This document shows, one piece after another, positions 51,055 to 61,430 of a stretch of 64,000 nt of DNA (its first letter is position 1; every line of letters begins with the position of its first letter). The DNA comes from Acidobacteriota bacterium. GTDB taxonomy: Bacteria > Acidobacteriota > Terriglobia > Terriglobales > Acidobacteriaceae. Position numbers and translations under genes: made by a program. Location of the stretch: positions 62,001 to 126,000 of the forward strand of contig JAFDVR010000017.1 of assembly GCA_018268855.1 (NCBI GenBank), written 5' to 3'. Under the pieces are notes generated by a model. The model ran no database searches. It saw only the letters and a list, made by a program, of their open reading frames with translations, and was not told the origin of the DNA.

Positions 51055-52248
51055 GTGTCCACTCCTATTGAAATAGCTGCCCATTCGCCAGCCATCGACG
51101 ATGCCATGCGCCAGCAGATCGTTCATGCGGCGCTTGAAGCAGGCTTTCAACTTGCCGGAATTGCTGATGTACCGGAGCACGGCGATGCCGCTTCCCAGCT
51201 TTTTCATCAACGCTACACGCAATGGATAGCCGAAGGCCGCGCGGCGGAGATGGGCTATCTTCAGCGTGTCAACGAACAGGGAGAATTGGTCCGCGCTTCG
51301 TTGCACACTGCCATGCCTTGGGCGCGGTCGGTCATCGTCTGTGCGCTCAACTACAGCAGCGATGCGCCCCGCTCAATCGATCCCGCTGCGCCCAATACCG
51401 GATGGATCGCCCGATATGCCTGGAGCGGCAAACCTTCCGAAGAAGGCGGTGCACTTCTTCCCACTGACTATCACGACACCATGTTGGAGCGTCTCAGGCG
51501 TGTCGAGCAGGAGGTGCTTCGGCTCGCGGGAGACTCCATCCAGACAAAGTGCTACGTCGACACCGGTCCCATCGTCGAACGCCACTTTGCCCAACTGAGT
51601 GGTATCGGCTGGATAGGCAAAAATGCCTGCGTCTTAAATCAGGAGCAAGGTTCATGGTTCCTGCTCGGCGTCATCGTCACCTCCATGCCTGTCGCCGGAG
51701 CGGTGGCGACCCTTCCGGCTGTGGACCGCTGCGGCTCCTGTACCCGCTGTCTCGATGCCTGTCCCACAGGCGCGCTCACTGCGCCCCACCAAATGGACGC
51801 CCGTCTCTGCATCTCTTACCTGACCATCGAGAAGAAGGGAACCATCCCGGAAGAACTCAGAGCGCAAATGGGACGTCAGATCTTTGGTTGCGATATCTGC
51901 CAGGATGTCTGTCCGTGGAACCGGCGCCCACCTGTCTCTGCCGGAGAAGTGATGCAGCCTAGATATGAGCTGGTGAACCCATCGCTCGACTGGATAGCTG
52001 CGATGGACAATCGCGTCTTCCGCCAGCACTTTCGCGGATCACCGCTCGAGCGCACCGGTCGCAAACGTCTCCATCGCAATACGGCCATTGCTATGGGAAA
52101 CACCGGCGATTCTGTGCATCTGCCACGTCTTCAGGAGTGGGCCGGTGGGGAAGATGCTGTACTTGCCGAGGCTGCCGAATGGGCTATCAAACGAATCAAC
52201 GATCTCCAACAATCTTCAAGAGCTGGGTCTGCTAGCATCGAGCCATAG
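51055..52248 (+). CDS. queG: Epoxyqueuosine reductase
   Basis: 397 residues from GTG 51055. Reduces epoxyqueuosine to queuosine in tRNA using cobalamin and two [4Fe-4S] clusters. Cluster ligands are visible in 'CGSCTRCLDACPTGAL' and 'CDICQDVCPWNR'; 'DTGPIVERHFAQLSGIGWIG' is the family's active-site block, and 'HRNTAIAMGN' starts the C-terminal HEAT-like part. Divergent from the tRNA-Ser gene; the BrkB gene starts 31 bp after it in the same direction. Confidence 0.95.
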   Translation: MSTPIEIAAHSPAIDDAMRQQIVHAALEAGFQLAGIADVPEHGDAASQLFHQRYTQWIAEGRAAEMGYLQRVNEQGELVRASLHTAMPWARSVIVCALNYSSDAPRSIDPAAPNTGWIARYAWSGKPSEEGGALLPTDYHDTMLERLRRVEQEVLRLAGDSIQTKCYVDTGPIVERHFAQLSGIGWIGKNACVLNQEQGSWFLLGVIVTSMPVAGAVATLPAVDRCGSCTRCLDACPTGALTAPHQMDARLCISYLTIEKKGTIPEELRAQMGRQIFGCDICQDVCPWNRRPPVSAGEVMQPRYELVNPSLDWIAAMDNRVFRQHFRGSPLERTGRKRLHRNTAIAMGNTGDSVHLPRLQEWAGGEDAVLAEAAEWAIKRINDLQQSSRAGSASIEP

Positions 52249-52279
52249 AGCGGTTTTCAGGCCAGTTCGTAGACCAATT

Positions 52280-53248
52280 ATGACCTCCATTCGTCCAGTT
52301 CCAGAGCCACCTGAGGAGAAGTCCGCAACGGCCGAGAACGTGCTGGTAGAAACGTCTGCTCCTGCTGCGGCCCCTGGCGAACGGGAACTCCACCCGCCTC
52401 CTCTGGAAGGTGCATCGGAAGGGCAATTCAAGGCACTCTTTCATTACCTGCTGCAGACAGATGTGCATACCTATGCCTTTTCTGTCGCCGCAAACGTCAT
52501 TCTTTCGCTCTTTCCATTTATCGTTCTGCTGCTCACGCTCTCGCGCCGCGTCTTCCACTCTCCTTCCATGACGATCGTAGTCGGGGACATGATGAGGAGC
52601 TTTCTGCCCACTGAGCAGGATTTCATCATGCGGAATATGAACCTGCTCGCGCACCCGCATAAAAGTGTGCAATTCTTCTCGATTTTTATGCTTTTGTTCA
52701 GTTCCACCGGAGTTTTTCTGCCTCTGGAAGTCGCCTTGAATAATGTCTGGCATGTGAAGCAGAATCGCTCTTACCTTCGCAACCAGATTGTTTCGTTAGG
52801 TCTAGCTTTCGGTGTCGGCGCTCTGGCCCTCATCTCGGTCGCCTTCACTGCCGGCCAGCACACACTCTTAGCATGGATATTCCTCGGACACACGCAGAAC
52901 TTCGCGTATGCGGTTCTTTCGCGGTATTTCCTAAAGATTTTCGCGATTTTGACGGGAATCCTGCTCTTTTTCCTGGTGTATTGGTTACTTCCGAACAGAA
53001 AAGTGCCCGCAATGGCCGTTCTCCCTACCGCAATCGTAGTCGGTCTTTTGTGGGAACTAGCTAAACAGGCATACATTCATGTGCTCCCATGGCTCGATTT
53101 CCCAAAAGTTTATGGGCCGTTCTACATCTCCGTGGGCCTGATGATGTGGGCCTTTCTCTCTGGCCTGCTGCTGCTCGCTGGCGCTCATTTTTCCGCCACT
53201 CGTCATGCCCTTCGCCTTGCCCGTCAACAGGAGCAAGCAAGCAAATGA
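52280..53248 (+). CDS. YihY/BrkB family membrane protein
   Basis: 322 residues from ATG 52280; the upstream open part lies within queG. After a Pro/Glu-rich cytoplasmic stretch (about 55 residues) come six membrane helices of the YihY/BrkB type: 'YAFSVAANVILSLFPFIVLL', 'FSSTGVFLPLEVALNNVW' and 'YGPFYISVGLMMWAFLSGLL'. Function in bacteria is unsettled; it is sometimes called ribonuclease BN in error. The PP2C gene starts inside its stop codon, suggesting coupled translation. Confidence 0.88.
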   Translation: MTSIRPVPEPPEEKSATAENVLVETSAPAAAPGERELHPPPLEGASEGQFKALFHYLLQTDVHTYAFSVAANVILSLFPFIVLLLTLSRRVFHSPSMTIVVGDMMRSFLPTEQDFIMRNMNLLAHPHKSVQFFSIFMLLFSSTGVFLPLEVALNNVWHVKQNRSYLRNQIVSLGLAFGVGALALISVAFTAGQHTLLAWIFLGHTQNFAYAVLSRYFLKIFAILTGILLFFLVYWLLPNRKVPAMAVLPTAIVVGLLWELAKQAYIHVLPWLDFPKVYGPFYISVGLMMWAFLSGLLLLAGAHFSATRHALRLARQQEQASK

Positions 53249-55365
53249 TGGCAATGAATACGTCATCAGGAGTGTGGAGAGATGCTGCCATAACGCAGCG
53301 GCGTGTTCGCCTTCTGGCATGGCTAAGTGGAGTATTGTTTCTCTTCATGGGGGCTGGGTATGTGGCAGGTCCGCTGGGTCGCGCCGCTTCTGCACTCGTC
53401 TTTGTGGACATTGTTTTCATCCTGTTATTGGGGATTCCGCTGGTTTACCGGCTTACCAGGCAGCATCTCCTCTGGAGAGTCCGTAATAAGCTCATCATCA
53501 CGTATCTGTTGATTGGCTTGGCGCCAATGCTGCTCTTTTTCGCTCTTTTTACACTTGCGGCGTATGTTGCTGCAGGACAGTTCGCGATTCATTTGGCCAC
53601 TACACGTCTGGATGCTGACGTGGCTGCGCTTGAAGTGGACAGCGTGGCCTTTGCCCAACGGCTGCCGGCGATCGTGCCGCGTATAGAAGGCCGAGGTGAA
53701 CCGGGTGTGCAGGAGACGCAACCCGCTATAGAGACTACGCAGGCTTGGCAGGCTGCAGCATTTGTGGATGGCAAGCCGCTCTTCCTGCGTGGAGCCATGG
53801 GACATGCGCGTTCGCCACTGTGGCCGCCGCAATGGTTTGCACAGGGAAGCACGAACGATTATCACGGCATCGTGTTGGAAGATTCCACATTTTATCTCGC
53901 AGCAATGACACGGCAGAAGCTGCCTGATGGACGCACGCTAATCACCATCGGCAGTGTCCCACTGAACAACATACTGATGGATCGCGTGGCACAAAACCTT
54001 GGTACGGTGCGGCTGGCTCCTGACGGCGCTGAGTTTGCCAATGCGATGCAGGGCTCCGAAACTTCTCCGAAAGAAGTGGCCGGGATGAAGAACGTCCTGG
54101 GTGGATTGACGCCGCACAGCGCAAATATGGTGGATGTGGCCGTGCACTTCTTCTCGTCCATTTCTGTGCTTCTATGGGATAGCAATCGTCTGATCAATGT
54201 GCCGATCGTCGTCACATCGCGCCCGTCTTTGCTGTATCGCGAGCTTTTTGGCGCAGCGCTCACCGGAGGCATCACCAGCCTGCTGCGCGGATTATTTATT
54301 GCAGTATGCGTGCTCTGCGGCCTGTTAGAGTTGTTCGCACTGACGATGGCGATGCGCCTAAACAACACCATCACGCAATCAGTAGAAGGTCTATACGAAG
54401 CGACGCAGCATGTCGACCGCGGTAATCTTCGTCATCGCATTGACGTGCGTCACGACGATCAGATGGCGGAGCTTTGCTCGTCATTTAATCGTATGTCGTC
54501 TTCGCTCGCACGTCTGCTCGACGAGCAGAAAGAGAAGGAGCGACTGCAGAACGAGCTTTCCATTGCGCAGGAGGTACAGGCCAATCTGTTTCCTTTGGCC
54601 GAGCTCCGCTTGCCGACGCTTGAGCTGCATGGCATCTGCCGCCCGGCCCGCTCTGTCTCAGGTGACTACTACGACTTTCTGCTCTTCCATGGTGAAAATG
54701 GAGAACCAACAGGAGCCAGCATTGCGCTGGGAGACATCAGCGGAAAGGGAATTTCTGCTGCCCTGTTAATGGCGACACTTCATTCCGCTGTGCGTGCCTA
54801 TCGTTTCGGCGCGGAGGATCTGACCTATAACTCGGATATCTGGAAGGCGCTCAATGCGGAACGCAATGAGAGAAGCGTGCGACATCAGGGCGATCTTTTC
54901 CAATCCCCAAGCCGCATTCTTTCTCTGCTGAATCGTCATCTCTACCGCAGCACGCAGCCGGAGAAGTATGCGACCCTCTTCCTTGCGCATTACGAGGAGA
55001 AGACACGCAAACTCGTCTACTCCAACGCCGGTCATCTGCCGCCCATTCTTCTGTGCGCAGATGGCTCGATGCGGCGCCTCGATTGCGGTGGGACCGTCGT
55101 CGGTCTGATGGACGGCATGCGTTACGAAGAAGAGGCGCAGACACTCGGCCCCGGCGACCTGCTGATTGCTTTCTCTGACGGCGTTACAGAACCGGAGAAC
55201 GACTTTGGCGAGTTCGGCGAAGTGCGTCTTATGGAAGTGGTGCGTGAGAATCGTCACGCATCGCTCGACGTCATCTCGGCGCGTGTGATGGAAGCACTCG
55301 ACGCGTGGATCGGCGCGGAAGAACAGCCGGACGATATCACGCTGGTGCTCGCACGCGGCGTCTAA
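53245..55365 (+). CDS. Membrane-anchored PP2C (SpoIIE-type) serine phosphatase with HAMP
   Basis: 706 residues from ATG 53245 (in-frame alternatives at 53248 and 53254; AGGAG about 12 bases upstream). Order: two helices near residues 20-60, another near 75-100, a periplasmic sensor region (about 110-330), a helix, HAMP ('DRGNLRHRIDVRHDDQM'), a short coiled coil ('ELSIAQEVQANLFP') and the PP2C domain with metal motifs 'SGDYYDFLLF', 'ALGDISGKGISAALLM' and 'DLLIAFSDGVTEPEN'. It resembles RsbU/RsbP-type regulators that dephosphorylate anti-anti-sigma factors. No partner is nearby. Confidence 0.92.
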   Translation: MMAMNTSSGVWRDAAITQRRVRLLAWLSGVLFLFMGAGYVAGPLGRAASALVFVDIVFILLLGIPLVYRLTRQHLLWRVRNKLIITYLLIGLAPMLLFFALFTLAAYVAAGQFAIHLATTRLDADVAALEVDSVAFAQRLPAIVPRIEGRGEPGVQETQPAIETTQAWQAAAFVDGKPLFLRGAMGHARSPLWPPQWFAQGSTNDYHGIVLEDSTFYLAAMTRQKLPDGRTLITIGSVPLNNILMDRVAQNLGTVRLAPDGAEFANAMQGSETSPKEVAGMKNVLGGLTPHSANMVDVAVHFFSSISVLLWDSNRLINVPIVVTSRPSLLYRELFGAALTGGITSLLRGLFIAVCVLCGLLELFALTMAMRLNNTITQSVEGLYEATQHVDRGNLRHRIDVRHDDQMAELCSSFNRMSSSLARLLDEQKEKERLQNELSIAQEVQANLFPLAELRLPTLELHGICRPARSVSGDYYDFLLFHGENGEPTGASIALGDISGKGISAALLMATLHSAVRAYRFGAEDLTYNSDIWKALNAERNERSVRHQGDLFQSPSRILSLLNRHLYRSTQPEKYATLFLAHYEEKTRKLVYSNAGHLPPILLCADGSMRRLDCGGTVVGLMDGMRYEEEAQTLGPGDLLIAFSDGVTEPENDFGEFGEVRLMEVVRENRHASLDVISARVMEALDAWIGAEEQPDDITLVLARGV

Positions 55366-55375
55366 GGCGCGTCCT

Positions 55376-56581
55376 TTATTTCACGTAAAACGATTTGATC
55401 GCGATGGAGTTCGGCGACTTTCCGGCCGGAAGCATCGTATACAGCCCCGGGCCGTCACGTCCCTGCGTGCGGATGAGAGAGACATCGCCGGATACGGTAT
55501 TCGCCGTCAGCAGAAGGTGCTCGTCAGCGGAGAAGGCAATGGCATCAGGAGCGGGGCCGGTGCGGATGACATTTTGCAAATGTCCATCATCAATCGAATA
55601 GATACTCACAGCATCGCCGCCAAAGGTAGACACCCAGAGCATGCTGTTGTCTGCGCTCACAATGCCGCGCGTCGGCTTCGTACCAATCGGAAAAGTGATC
55701 CCCACCTCGTTCGTCCAGGTGGAAAGTTCCGAGATGGTGTTCGATCCAAAGTTGGAGACAAAAATTTCGCCGCCATCAGGCTTCATCGCCAAATGCACAG
55801 GCACCTCGCCCACATCCAGTAGCGTGAGCTTGCGATCGTGCATGGTATCCGGGTCCTGCTTTGCCGCCCATGAATCCGGAGCAGAAGCCAAGCCGACGGC
55901 AAGCACCTCGTGTCCGCCGGAGCAGGCAACAAATACCTTCGATGAATCCGGCAGAATAGTCGCATCCGTTGCTCCCGGACACCCATCGAAGGTGCTGCGC
56001 AGCTTCGGCGGCGTGTATTCCCCTGTGTCTTTATCCGGCGCAGGCGAGAGATCGTAAATAGACACGCTGCCGCTCGCACGGTTCGTCACCACAAGAGAAC
56101 GCATGTCCGGAGAAACCTTCGCAAGCCCCGGCTCCTCACCCGTACCCGCAACAGCAATCTCACGGCGCTGGTCCAGATCAATCACGCTGACTGAGTTTGA
56201 ACCCGAATTAGCCACATAAGCCATACGGCCATCCGCATCCACACTGATCGAATACGGCTTACGATGCACGCCCATGGTGGAGACGATATTGTTCGTCTCC
56301 GCATCAATGACGGTGATCGTGCCATCGCCGGAGTTCACCACATACACTTCGTTGCGTTTCGGATTCGCTGTCGCCCCACCAGGATCACGCCCCACCTGCA
56401 ACACGCGGTCCGGCCGCAGATACACCAGATCAAGCACGCTCACGGTATTGCTTCCGCCATTCGTGACGTAAGCAAACTCACGATAGTTCGCAGGCTTCTG
56501 CGGGAAGCCCCAATGCTTACATCCCGTGCCTGCAAAGAGCAGCACAGACGAAAGGGCAACGAGGTTGCGGGAGAGTCGCAC
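55376..56581 (-). CDS. YVTN beta-propeller lipoprotein
   Basis: 401 residues from GTG 56581, directly after the small ccmD-like gene (7 bp). An N-terminal helix ends in a lipobox-like 'LLFAGTGC'. Then seven or so YVTN/NHL-type repeats, e.g. 'EFAYVTNGGSNTVSVLDL', 'NEVYVVNSGDGTITVIDAET' and 'RMAYVANSGSNSVSVIDLDQ'. Cytochrome cd1-like or YncE-like propellers have this form, but no haem motif is seen. Membership in the ccm run suggests a periplasmic redox or assembly role, which is an inference. Confidence 0.8.
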   Translation of the reverse strand: MRLSRNLVALSSVLLFAGTGCKHWGFPQKPANYREFAYVTNGGSNTVSVLDLVYLRPDRVLQVGRDPGGATANPKRNEVYVVNSGDGTITVIDAETNNIVSTMGVHRKPYSISVDADGRMAYVANSGSNSVSVIDLDQRREIAVAGTGEEPGLAKVSPDMRSLVVTNRASGSVSIYDLSPAPDKDTGEYTPPKLRSTFDGCPGATDATILPDSSKVFVACSGGHEVLAVGLASAPDSWAAKQDPDTMHDRKLTLLDVGEVPVHLAMKPDGGEIFVSNFGSNTISELSTWTNEVGITFPIGTKPTRGIVSADNSMLWVSTFGGDAVSIYSIDDGHLQNVIRTGPAPDAIAFSADEHLLLTANTVSGDVSLIRTQGRDGPGLYTMLPAGKSPNSIAIKSFYVK

Positions 56582-56588
56582 GGGAAGT

Positions 56589-56711
56589 TTACCTGTCCTT
56601 CGAAATGCGCGACCAACGCAACGCAAGCCATGCCACATACAGCACATTACCAACGATAATGGCCGTGTACGCGATGTGCAGATAGTGAACGCCTGCCGGA
56701 TCCCAACCCAT
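56589..56711 (-). CDS. ccmD: Small CcmD-like membrane protein
   Basis: 40 residues starting MGWDPAGVHYLHIAYTAI and ending RWSRISKDR. One membrane helix (about residues 9-31) with a basic C-terminus, the size and shape of CcmD, which helps release haem-loaded CcmE from CcmC. It starts 2 bp after the ccmC stop. Identity rests on size, topology and position, because CcmD sequences are too short to be diagnostic. Confidence 0.7.
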   Translation of the reverse strand: MGWDPAGVHYLHIAYTAIIVGNVLYVAWLALRWSRISKDR

Positions 56712-56713
56712 CG

Positions 56714-57406
56714 TTATGCCTCCATCGCCCGCAATGCTTCTGCCTGATTGCGTTTCTGTTCACGCCGCAGAATTGCATAGCGTGCCCACATAAGCGCCAC
56801 CGCCCACATCAGCCACGCCGCTGCATTCCACCCCATCGCTACCCACATAGCGGGCGCCATCGAGCCTTCACCGGTCAGTACCGGCGAAGGATGCTGCGTT
56901 CTCCACCAGCGAATCGACATAAAAACGATCGGCACATCCACGCCCGCAAAGATGCTCAACACCGCAGCAATCGTATACGCCTGCATGCCGCTGGAATAGC
57001 GCCGCACCAGCAGATACGAAACATACAGCAACCACAGCAGCAGGAAGGTCGTCGTGCGCGCATCGAACGTCCACCAGATGCCCCATGCCGGCTTGCCCCA
57101 AAGAATACCGCTCAGCAAACCAAGCCCGACGAAGAGCACCGTTACCTCTGCCGAAGCCAACGCAATCGCATCCGCCTTCAGCGCAGCAGCGATGTTCTTC
57201 CGCCGCAGCGCAAGAAATGCAATGGACGCGATCATGTTCACATACGGCGTAATTTCGCCCACAATGTTAAGCGGAACGTGCCAATAAAAAATGCGCTGCA
57301 CAGGCCCCATCGTGGCCTCAGTAGGCGCAACGTACATGCCCTGATAGAAGCCATATCCGAGCAGGGCCAGGGCCACGGCCGTCCAAAGGTAAAAGAGGGA
57401 TTTCAT
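56714..57406 (-). CDS. ccmC: Haem-handling protein CcmC
   Basis: 230 residues from ATG 57406 (GGAAGTGACG just before). Six membrane helices. The tryptophan-rich motif 'WGIWWTFDARTT' that presents haem, plus the two His in 'FYWHVPLN' and 'WWRTQHPSPV', fit CcmC. It transfers haem onto CcmE in system I cytochrome c maturation. The longer frame upstream runs into ccmB and is not used. 25 bp after ccmB, 2 bp before the ccmD-like gene. Confidence 0.92.
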   Translation of the reverse strand: MKSLFYLWTAVALALLGYGFYQGMYVAPTEATMGPVQRIFYWHVPLNIVGEITPYVNMIASIAFLALRRKNIAAALKADAIALASAEVTVLFVGLGLLSGILWGKPAWGIWWTFDARTTTFLLLWLLYVSYLLVRRYSSGMQAYTIAAVLSIFAGVDVPIVFMSIRWWRTQHPSPVLTGEGSMAPAMWVAMGWNAAAWLMWAVALMWARYAILRREQKRNQAEALRAMEA

Positions 57407-57431
57407 CGTCACTTCCAGTATATCGGCGCGG

Positions 57432-58112
57432 CTATTCGGCGTTGAGCACGGCCTCAAAAAGCAGAATGCTGATCGTCGTAAAGATGACGTCATAACCAAA
57501 GAGAACCCGTATCCACAACTGTGGTTCAAACTCGCCGGTAAGCACCGCCGTTGTGGCCTGCACCATCGCCAGCAGCGCAGGAATCGCAACAGGGAAGAGC
57601 ACCATCGGCAGCATCATGGCGCGGTTGCGTGTGCGCAGGCTCAGCACCGCGAGAAACGTTCCGTTCACCACCAACGCCCATGTTCCCAGAGGAAGGATCG
57701 CCGCAAGCCACTTCGCATCTCCAAGCACATGCAGATTGAAGAACAGAAAGAAGACCGGGCCGAGAATCACTTCCACAGCCGCAACAAAAAGGAAGTTAGC
57801 GATCGCCTTACCAAGAAACAGCGCGCTCGGTGCCGCAGGCGTCATGCGTTGCGCATCCAGCACCTGATTGCGCCGCTCGCGGTCCCAGCTTCCGTTGAGT
57901 GCGGTCGTCGCGGCAAACAACAAACCCATCCAAAGCAATCCGCCGGACACTGCCCGTGCAGTCGTCGGCTGTCCTGTGGGATCAAATGCAAGCGCGAAGA
58001 CCACCGCGATCAGCAGCGTGAACGAGAGCATCGCAATAATCGCATCGCGACTCCGCCACTCCAGCCGGAGATCTTTCGACAAGTGCAACCACACCGTGCG
58101 GACATACTTCAC
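57432..58112 (-). CDS. ccmB: Haem exporter membrane subunit CcmB
   Basis: 226 residues from GTG 58112, overlapping the ybaK stop (GTGA). Six membrane helices: 'IIAMLSFTLLIAVVFALAF', 'GGLLWMGLLFAATTALNGSW', 'ALFLGKAIANFLFVAAVEV' and others. The 'DRERRNQVLDAQRMTPAAP' loop is typical of CcmB, the ABC permease that works with CcmA to free haem-CcmE from CcmC and CcmD. Upstream open sequence lies inside ybaK. Confidence 0.9.
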   Translation of the reverse strand: MKYVRTVWLHLSKDLRLEWRSRDAIIAMLSFTLLIAVVFALAFDPTGQPTTARAVSGGLLWMGLLFAATTALNGSWDRERRNQVLDAQRMTPAAPSALFLGKAIANFLFVAAVEVILGPVFFLFFNLHVLGDAKWLAAILPLGTWALVVNGTFLAVLSLRTRNRAMMLPMVLFPVAIPALLAMVQATTAVLTGEFEPQLWIRVLFGYDVIFTTISILLFEAVLNAE

Positions 58113-58591
58113 GCCGCCACCGCCGACTTGGTGATATCTGCAACAGTCGCATCCGTTGCGCGAAGGTAGTCCATCGGAGCAAGCACGATCTGCATGCCGC
58201 GCATCCCGGCGGAGACGCTGATCTCCGTCCACAACTCAATCGTCTCGTCGGTGAACGCGCGATAAGCCTTCTTCGCCCCCATCACAGTAACGCCGCCACG
58301 AATATATCCAGTCAGCGGCTCCACATCTTTCAACGACGCAAGCTCCGCCTTCTTGGCTCCGGCGGCGGTAGCCAGCTTCTTCAGATCAAGCTCCTCACAA
58401 CCAGGCACCACGCCGAAGACGTACTCGCCGGTATTCAAACGGCACAGAAGCGTTTTGAAGACCTGCTCGATGGGCATGCCGATCTTTGCCGCCACGCTCT
58501 GCGCGGTGAGATCGTCCGGATCGACCGCATACTCCAGAGTGCGATAGGGAATCGAAAGGCCATCCAAAATGCGCGCCGCGTTCGTCTTCAT
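58109..58591 (-). CDS. ybaK: YbaK/EbsC-family Cys-tRNA(Pro) deacylase
   Basis: 160 residues. Hydrolyses mischarged Cys-tRNA(Pro). 'MKTNAARILDGLSIPYRTLE', 'GMPIEQVFKTLLCRLNTGEY' (with the catalytic-region Lys) and 'GYIRGGVTVMGAKKAYRAF' are standard. It is inserted between ccmA and ccmB, overlapping the first by 4 bp (ATGA) and the second by 4 bp (GTGA). The placement suggests translational coupling rather than a metabolic link, although both cysteine charging and cytochrome c assembly concern thiols. Confidence 0.93.
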   Translation of the reverse strand: MKTNAARILDGLSIPYRTLEYAVDPDDLTAQSVAAKIGMPIEQVFKTLLCRLNTGEYVFGVVPGCEELDLKKLATAAGAKKAELASLKDVEPLTGYIRGGVTVMGAKKAYRAFTDETIELWTEISVSAGMRGMQIVLAPMDYLRATDATVADITKSAVAA

Positions 58592-59268
58592 GCCGCAGCC
58601 TCACTCACCACTTTGCCGCGATGGAGGCGCAGAACAGAGTCAGCTACAGGAAGAACAAGCTCCGCCTGGTGCGTCGTAAGGATAATCGTGCGCGCTCCAC
58701 CAGGTGAAGGCCACGTCCGGAAGTCGAGCAGCAGATCGAGCATCTGCCGCGCACCGTCCATATCCATGTTGCTGAAAGGCTCGTCCAGCAAGAGTAGTTC
58801 AGGATCGGCCATCAGCACACGCGCAAGCGAAACGCGCTGCCGCATCCCCTGCGAGTAAAGCGATACAGGCCGCGTAAGATGCGGATCAAGACCAACGGAG
58901 CGCAACGCCATCTCCGGCGATCCGCTGCATCCGCAATCCTTGCCATTGCTATACAACGCGGCAAAGTATTGCAGGTTCTCCATCGCCGTCATCTCTTCGT
59001 ACAGCATCGGGGCATGGCTCATATATGCAACACGGCCCTGCGATTCACGCGGCGACTTCCCCAGAACATGAACGGTTCCAGCATCAATGCCACTCAATCC
59101 GGCAAACACCCGCACAAGCGTGGATTTGCCCGCGCCGTTCTCTCCCAGCAGAACATGCAGACCGCCAGCGGCAAAGCTGCAAGTCACCTGGCGCAACGCG
59201 GCAAAGTTGCCGAACAGTTTCGACACGCCTGTGGTTTCGGCTGCAATCGTGCTGGTGGATGTGGTCAC
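58588..59268 (-). CDS. ccmA: Haem ABC exporter ATPase CcmA
   Basis: 226 residues. Walker A 'LLGENGAGKSTLVRVFAGL', signature 'YSQGMRQRVSLARVLMADP', Walker B 'LLLLDEPFSNMD', H-loop 'ILTTHQAELV'. It powers release of holo-CcmE with CcmB. The usual length for CcmA is about 205-215 residues; here an extra loop with three cysteines (KDCGCSGS, about residue 108 onward) sits in the middle. 61 bp after ccmE. Confidence 0.93.
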   Translation of the reverse strand: MTTSTSTIAAETTGVSKLFGNFAALRQVTCSFAAGGLHVLLGENGAGKSTLVRVFAGLSGIDAGTVHVLGKSPRESQGRVAYMSHAPMLYEEMTAMENLQYFAALYSNGKDCGCSGSPEMALRSVGLDPHLTRPVSLYSQGMRQRVSLARVLMADPELLLLDEPFSNMDMDGARQMLDLLLDFRTWPSPGGARTIILTTHQAELVLPVADSVLRLHRGKVVSEAAA

Positions 59269-59329
59269 GGTCTCCTCCGAGTATAAAGAGCAGGCGCGAG
59301 ACTCACTCGTACTTTGTTGTCTGAGGAGA

Positions 59330-59794
59330 TTAGCGGACAGCCGCTACAGTGTTCGGCGGTTTAGGCGCAGCCGTATCGGAAGGTTTGGCCGGAGCATACT
59401 TGCTGGCGCACTTGGCCTGTAGCTGATTGGCATGGAACACGCCATCGCGGCCATACTTGCCCATCGCGAGCGCCTGCGCGTCTTCTTTGAAAAACGTGTC
59501 AGGCGGCGGCTCGGTGCCGTTATAGCTGACAGATAGTTCTTTGCCTTGCTCCACAAGAACAAAATCGGCGTGCGTCCCAACGTGGTGGATAGATCCACCC
59601 TTCACATTGCCGGCCACGCGCAGATTGCGCTTGTACGCCTTGTCGCCGGAGTCGTGCACCATCTTCTGCAATTCGCCGATGGTCACGTAGTAACTTTTGC
59701 TTTCGCTCGCGCCGGATACGGCAAGATAAATCACCGTGCCCAGAATCACCACTCCAGCCACTACAAAACGCACCATCTGCTGCTTGTTTTTCAT
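59330..59794 (-). CDS. ccmE: Cytochrome c maturation haem chaperone CcmE, CXXXY type
   Basis: 154 residues with an N-terminal membrane anchor (about residues 8-27). OB-fold domain 'RVAGNVKGGSIHHVGTHADF' and 'ELSVSYNGTEPPPDTF'. The haem-binding motif, normally H-x-x-x-Y, is Cys129-A-S-K-Tyr133 in 'LQAKCASKYAP'. This is the CXXXY form known from some sulfate reducers and archaea, in which Cys carries the haem bond. First gene of the minus-strand ccm run; divergent from thiC. Confidence 0.92.
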   Translation of the reverse strand: MKNKQQMVRFVVAGVVILGTVIYLAVSGASESKSYYVTIGELQKMVHDSGDKAYKRNLRVAGNVKGGSIHHVGTHADFVLVEQGKELSVSYNGTEPPPDTFFKEDAQALAMGKYGRDGVFHANQLQAKCASKYAPAKPSDTAAPKPPNTVAAVR

Positions 59795-59870
59795 CGCACA
59801 TCTAGTTTACCGCCGATGGCCGCTTCTGTTCGAAAATCGCGCGGTCACAGCGGCGTATACTCATCTCTGA

Positions 59871-61373
<1,503 letters not shown>

Positions 61374-61397
61374 ATTGACCGGAAACTCACGACAAAT

Positions 61398-61430
61398 AAA
61401 AATCCGCGCTGGCAAGAGCGCGGATTTTTA
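61398..61430 (+). terminator. Strong terminator after thiC
   Basis: AAAAATCCGCGCT pairs perfectly with AGCGCGGATTTTT over 13 bp with a 6-base loop and a T run; 24 bp after the thiC stop. The A-run on the other side makes it usable in both directions. Confidence 0.9.
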
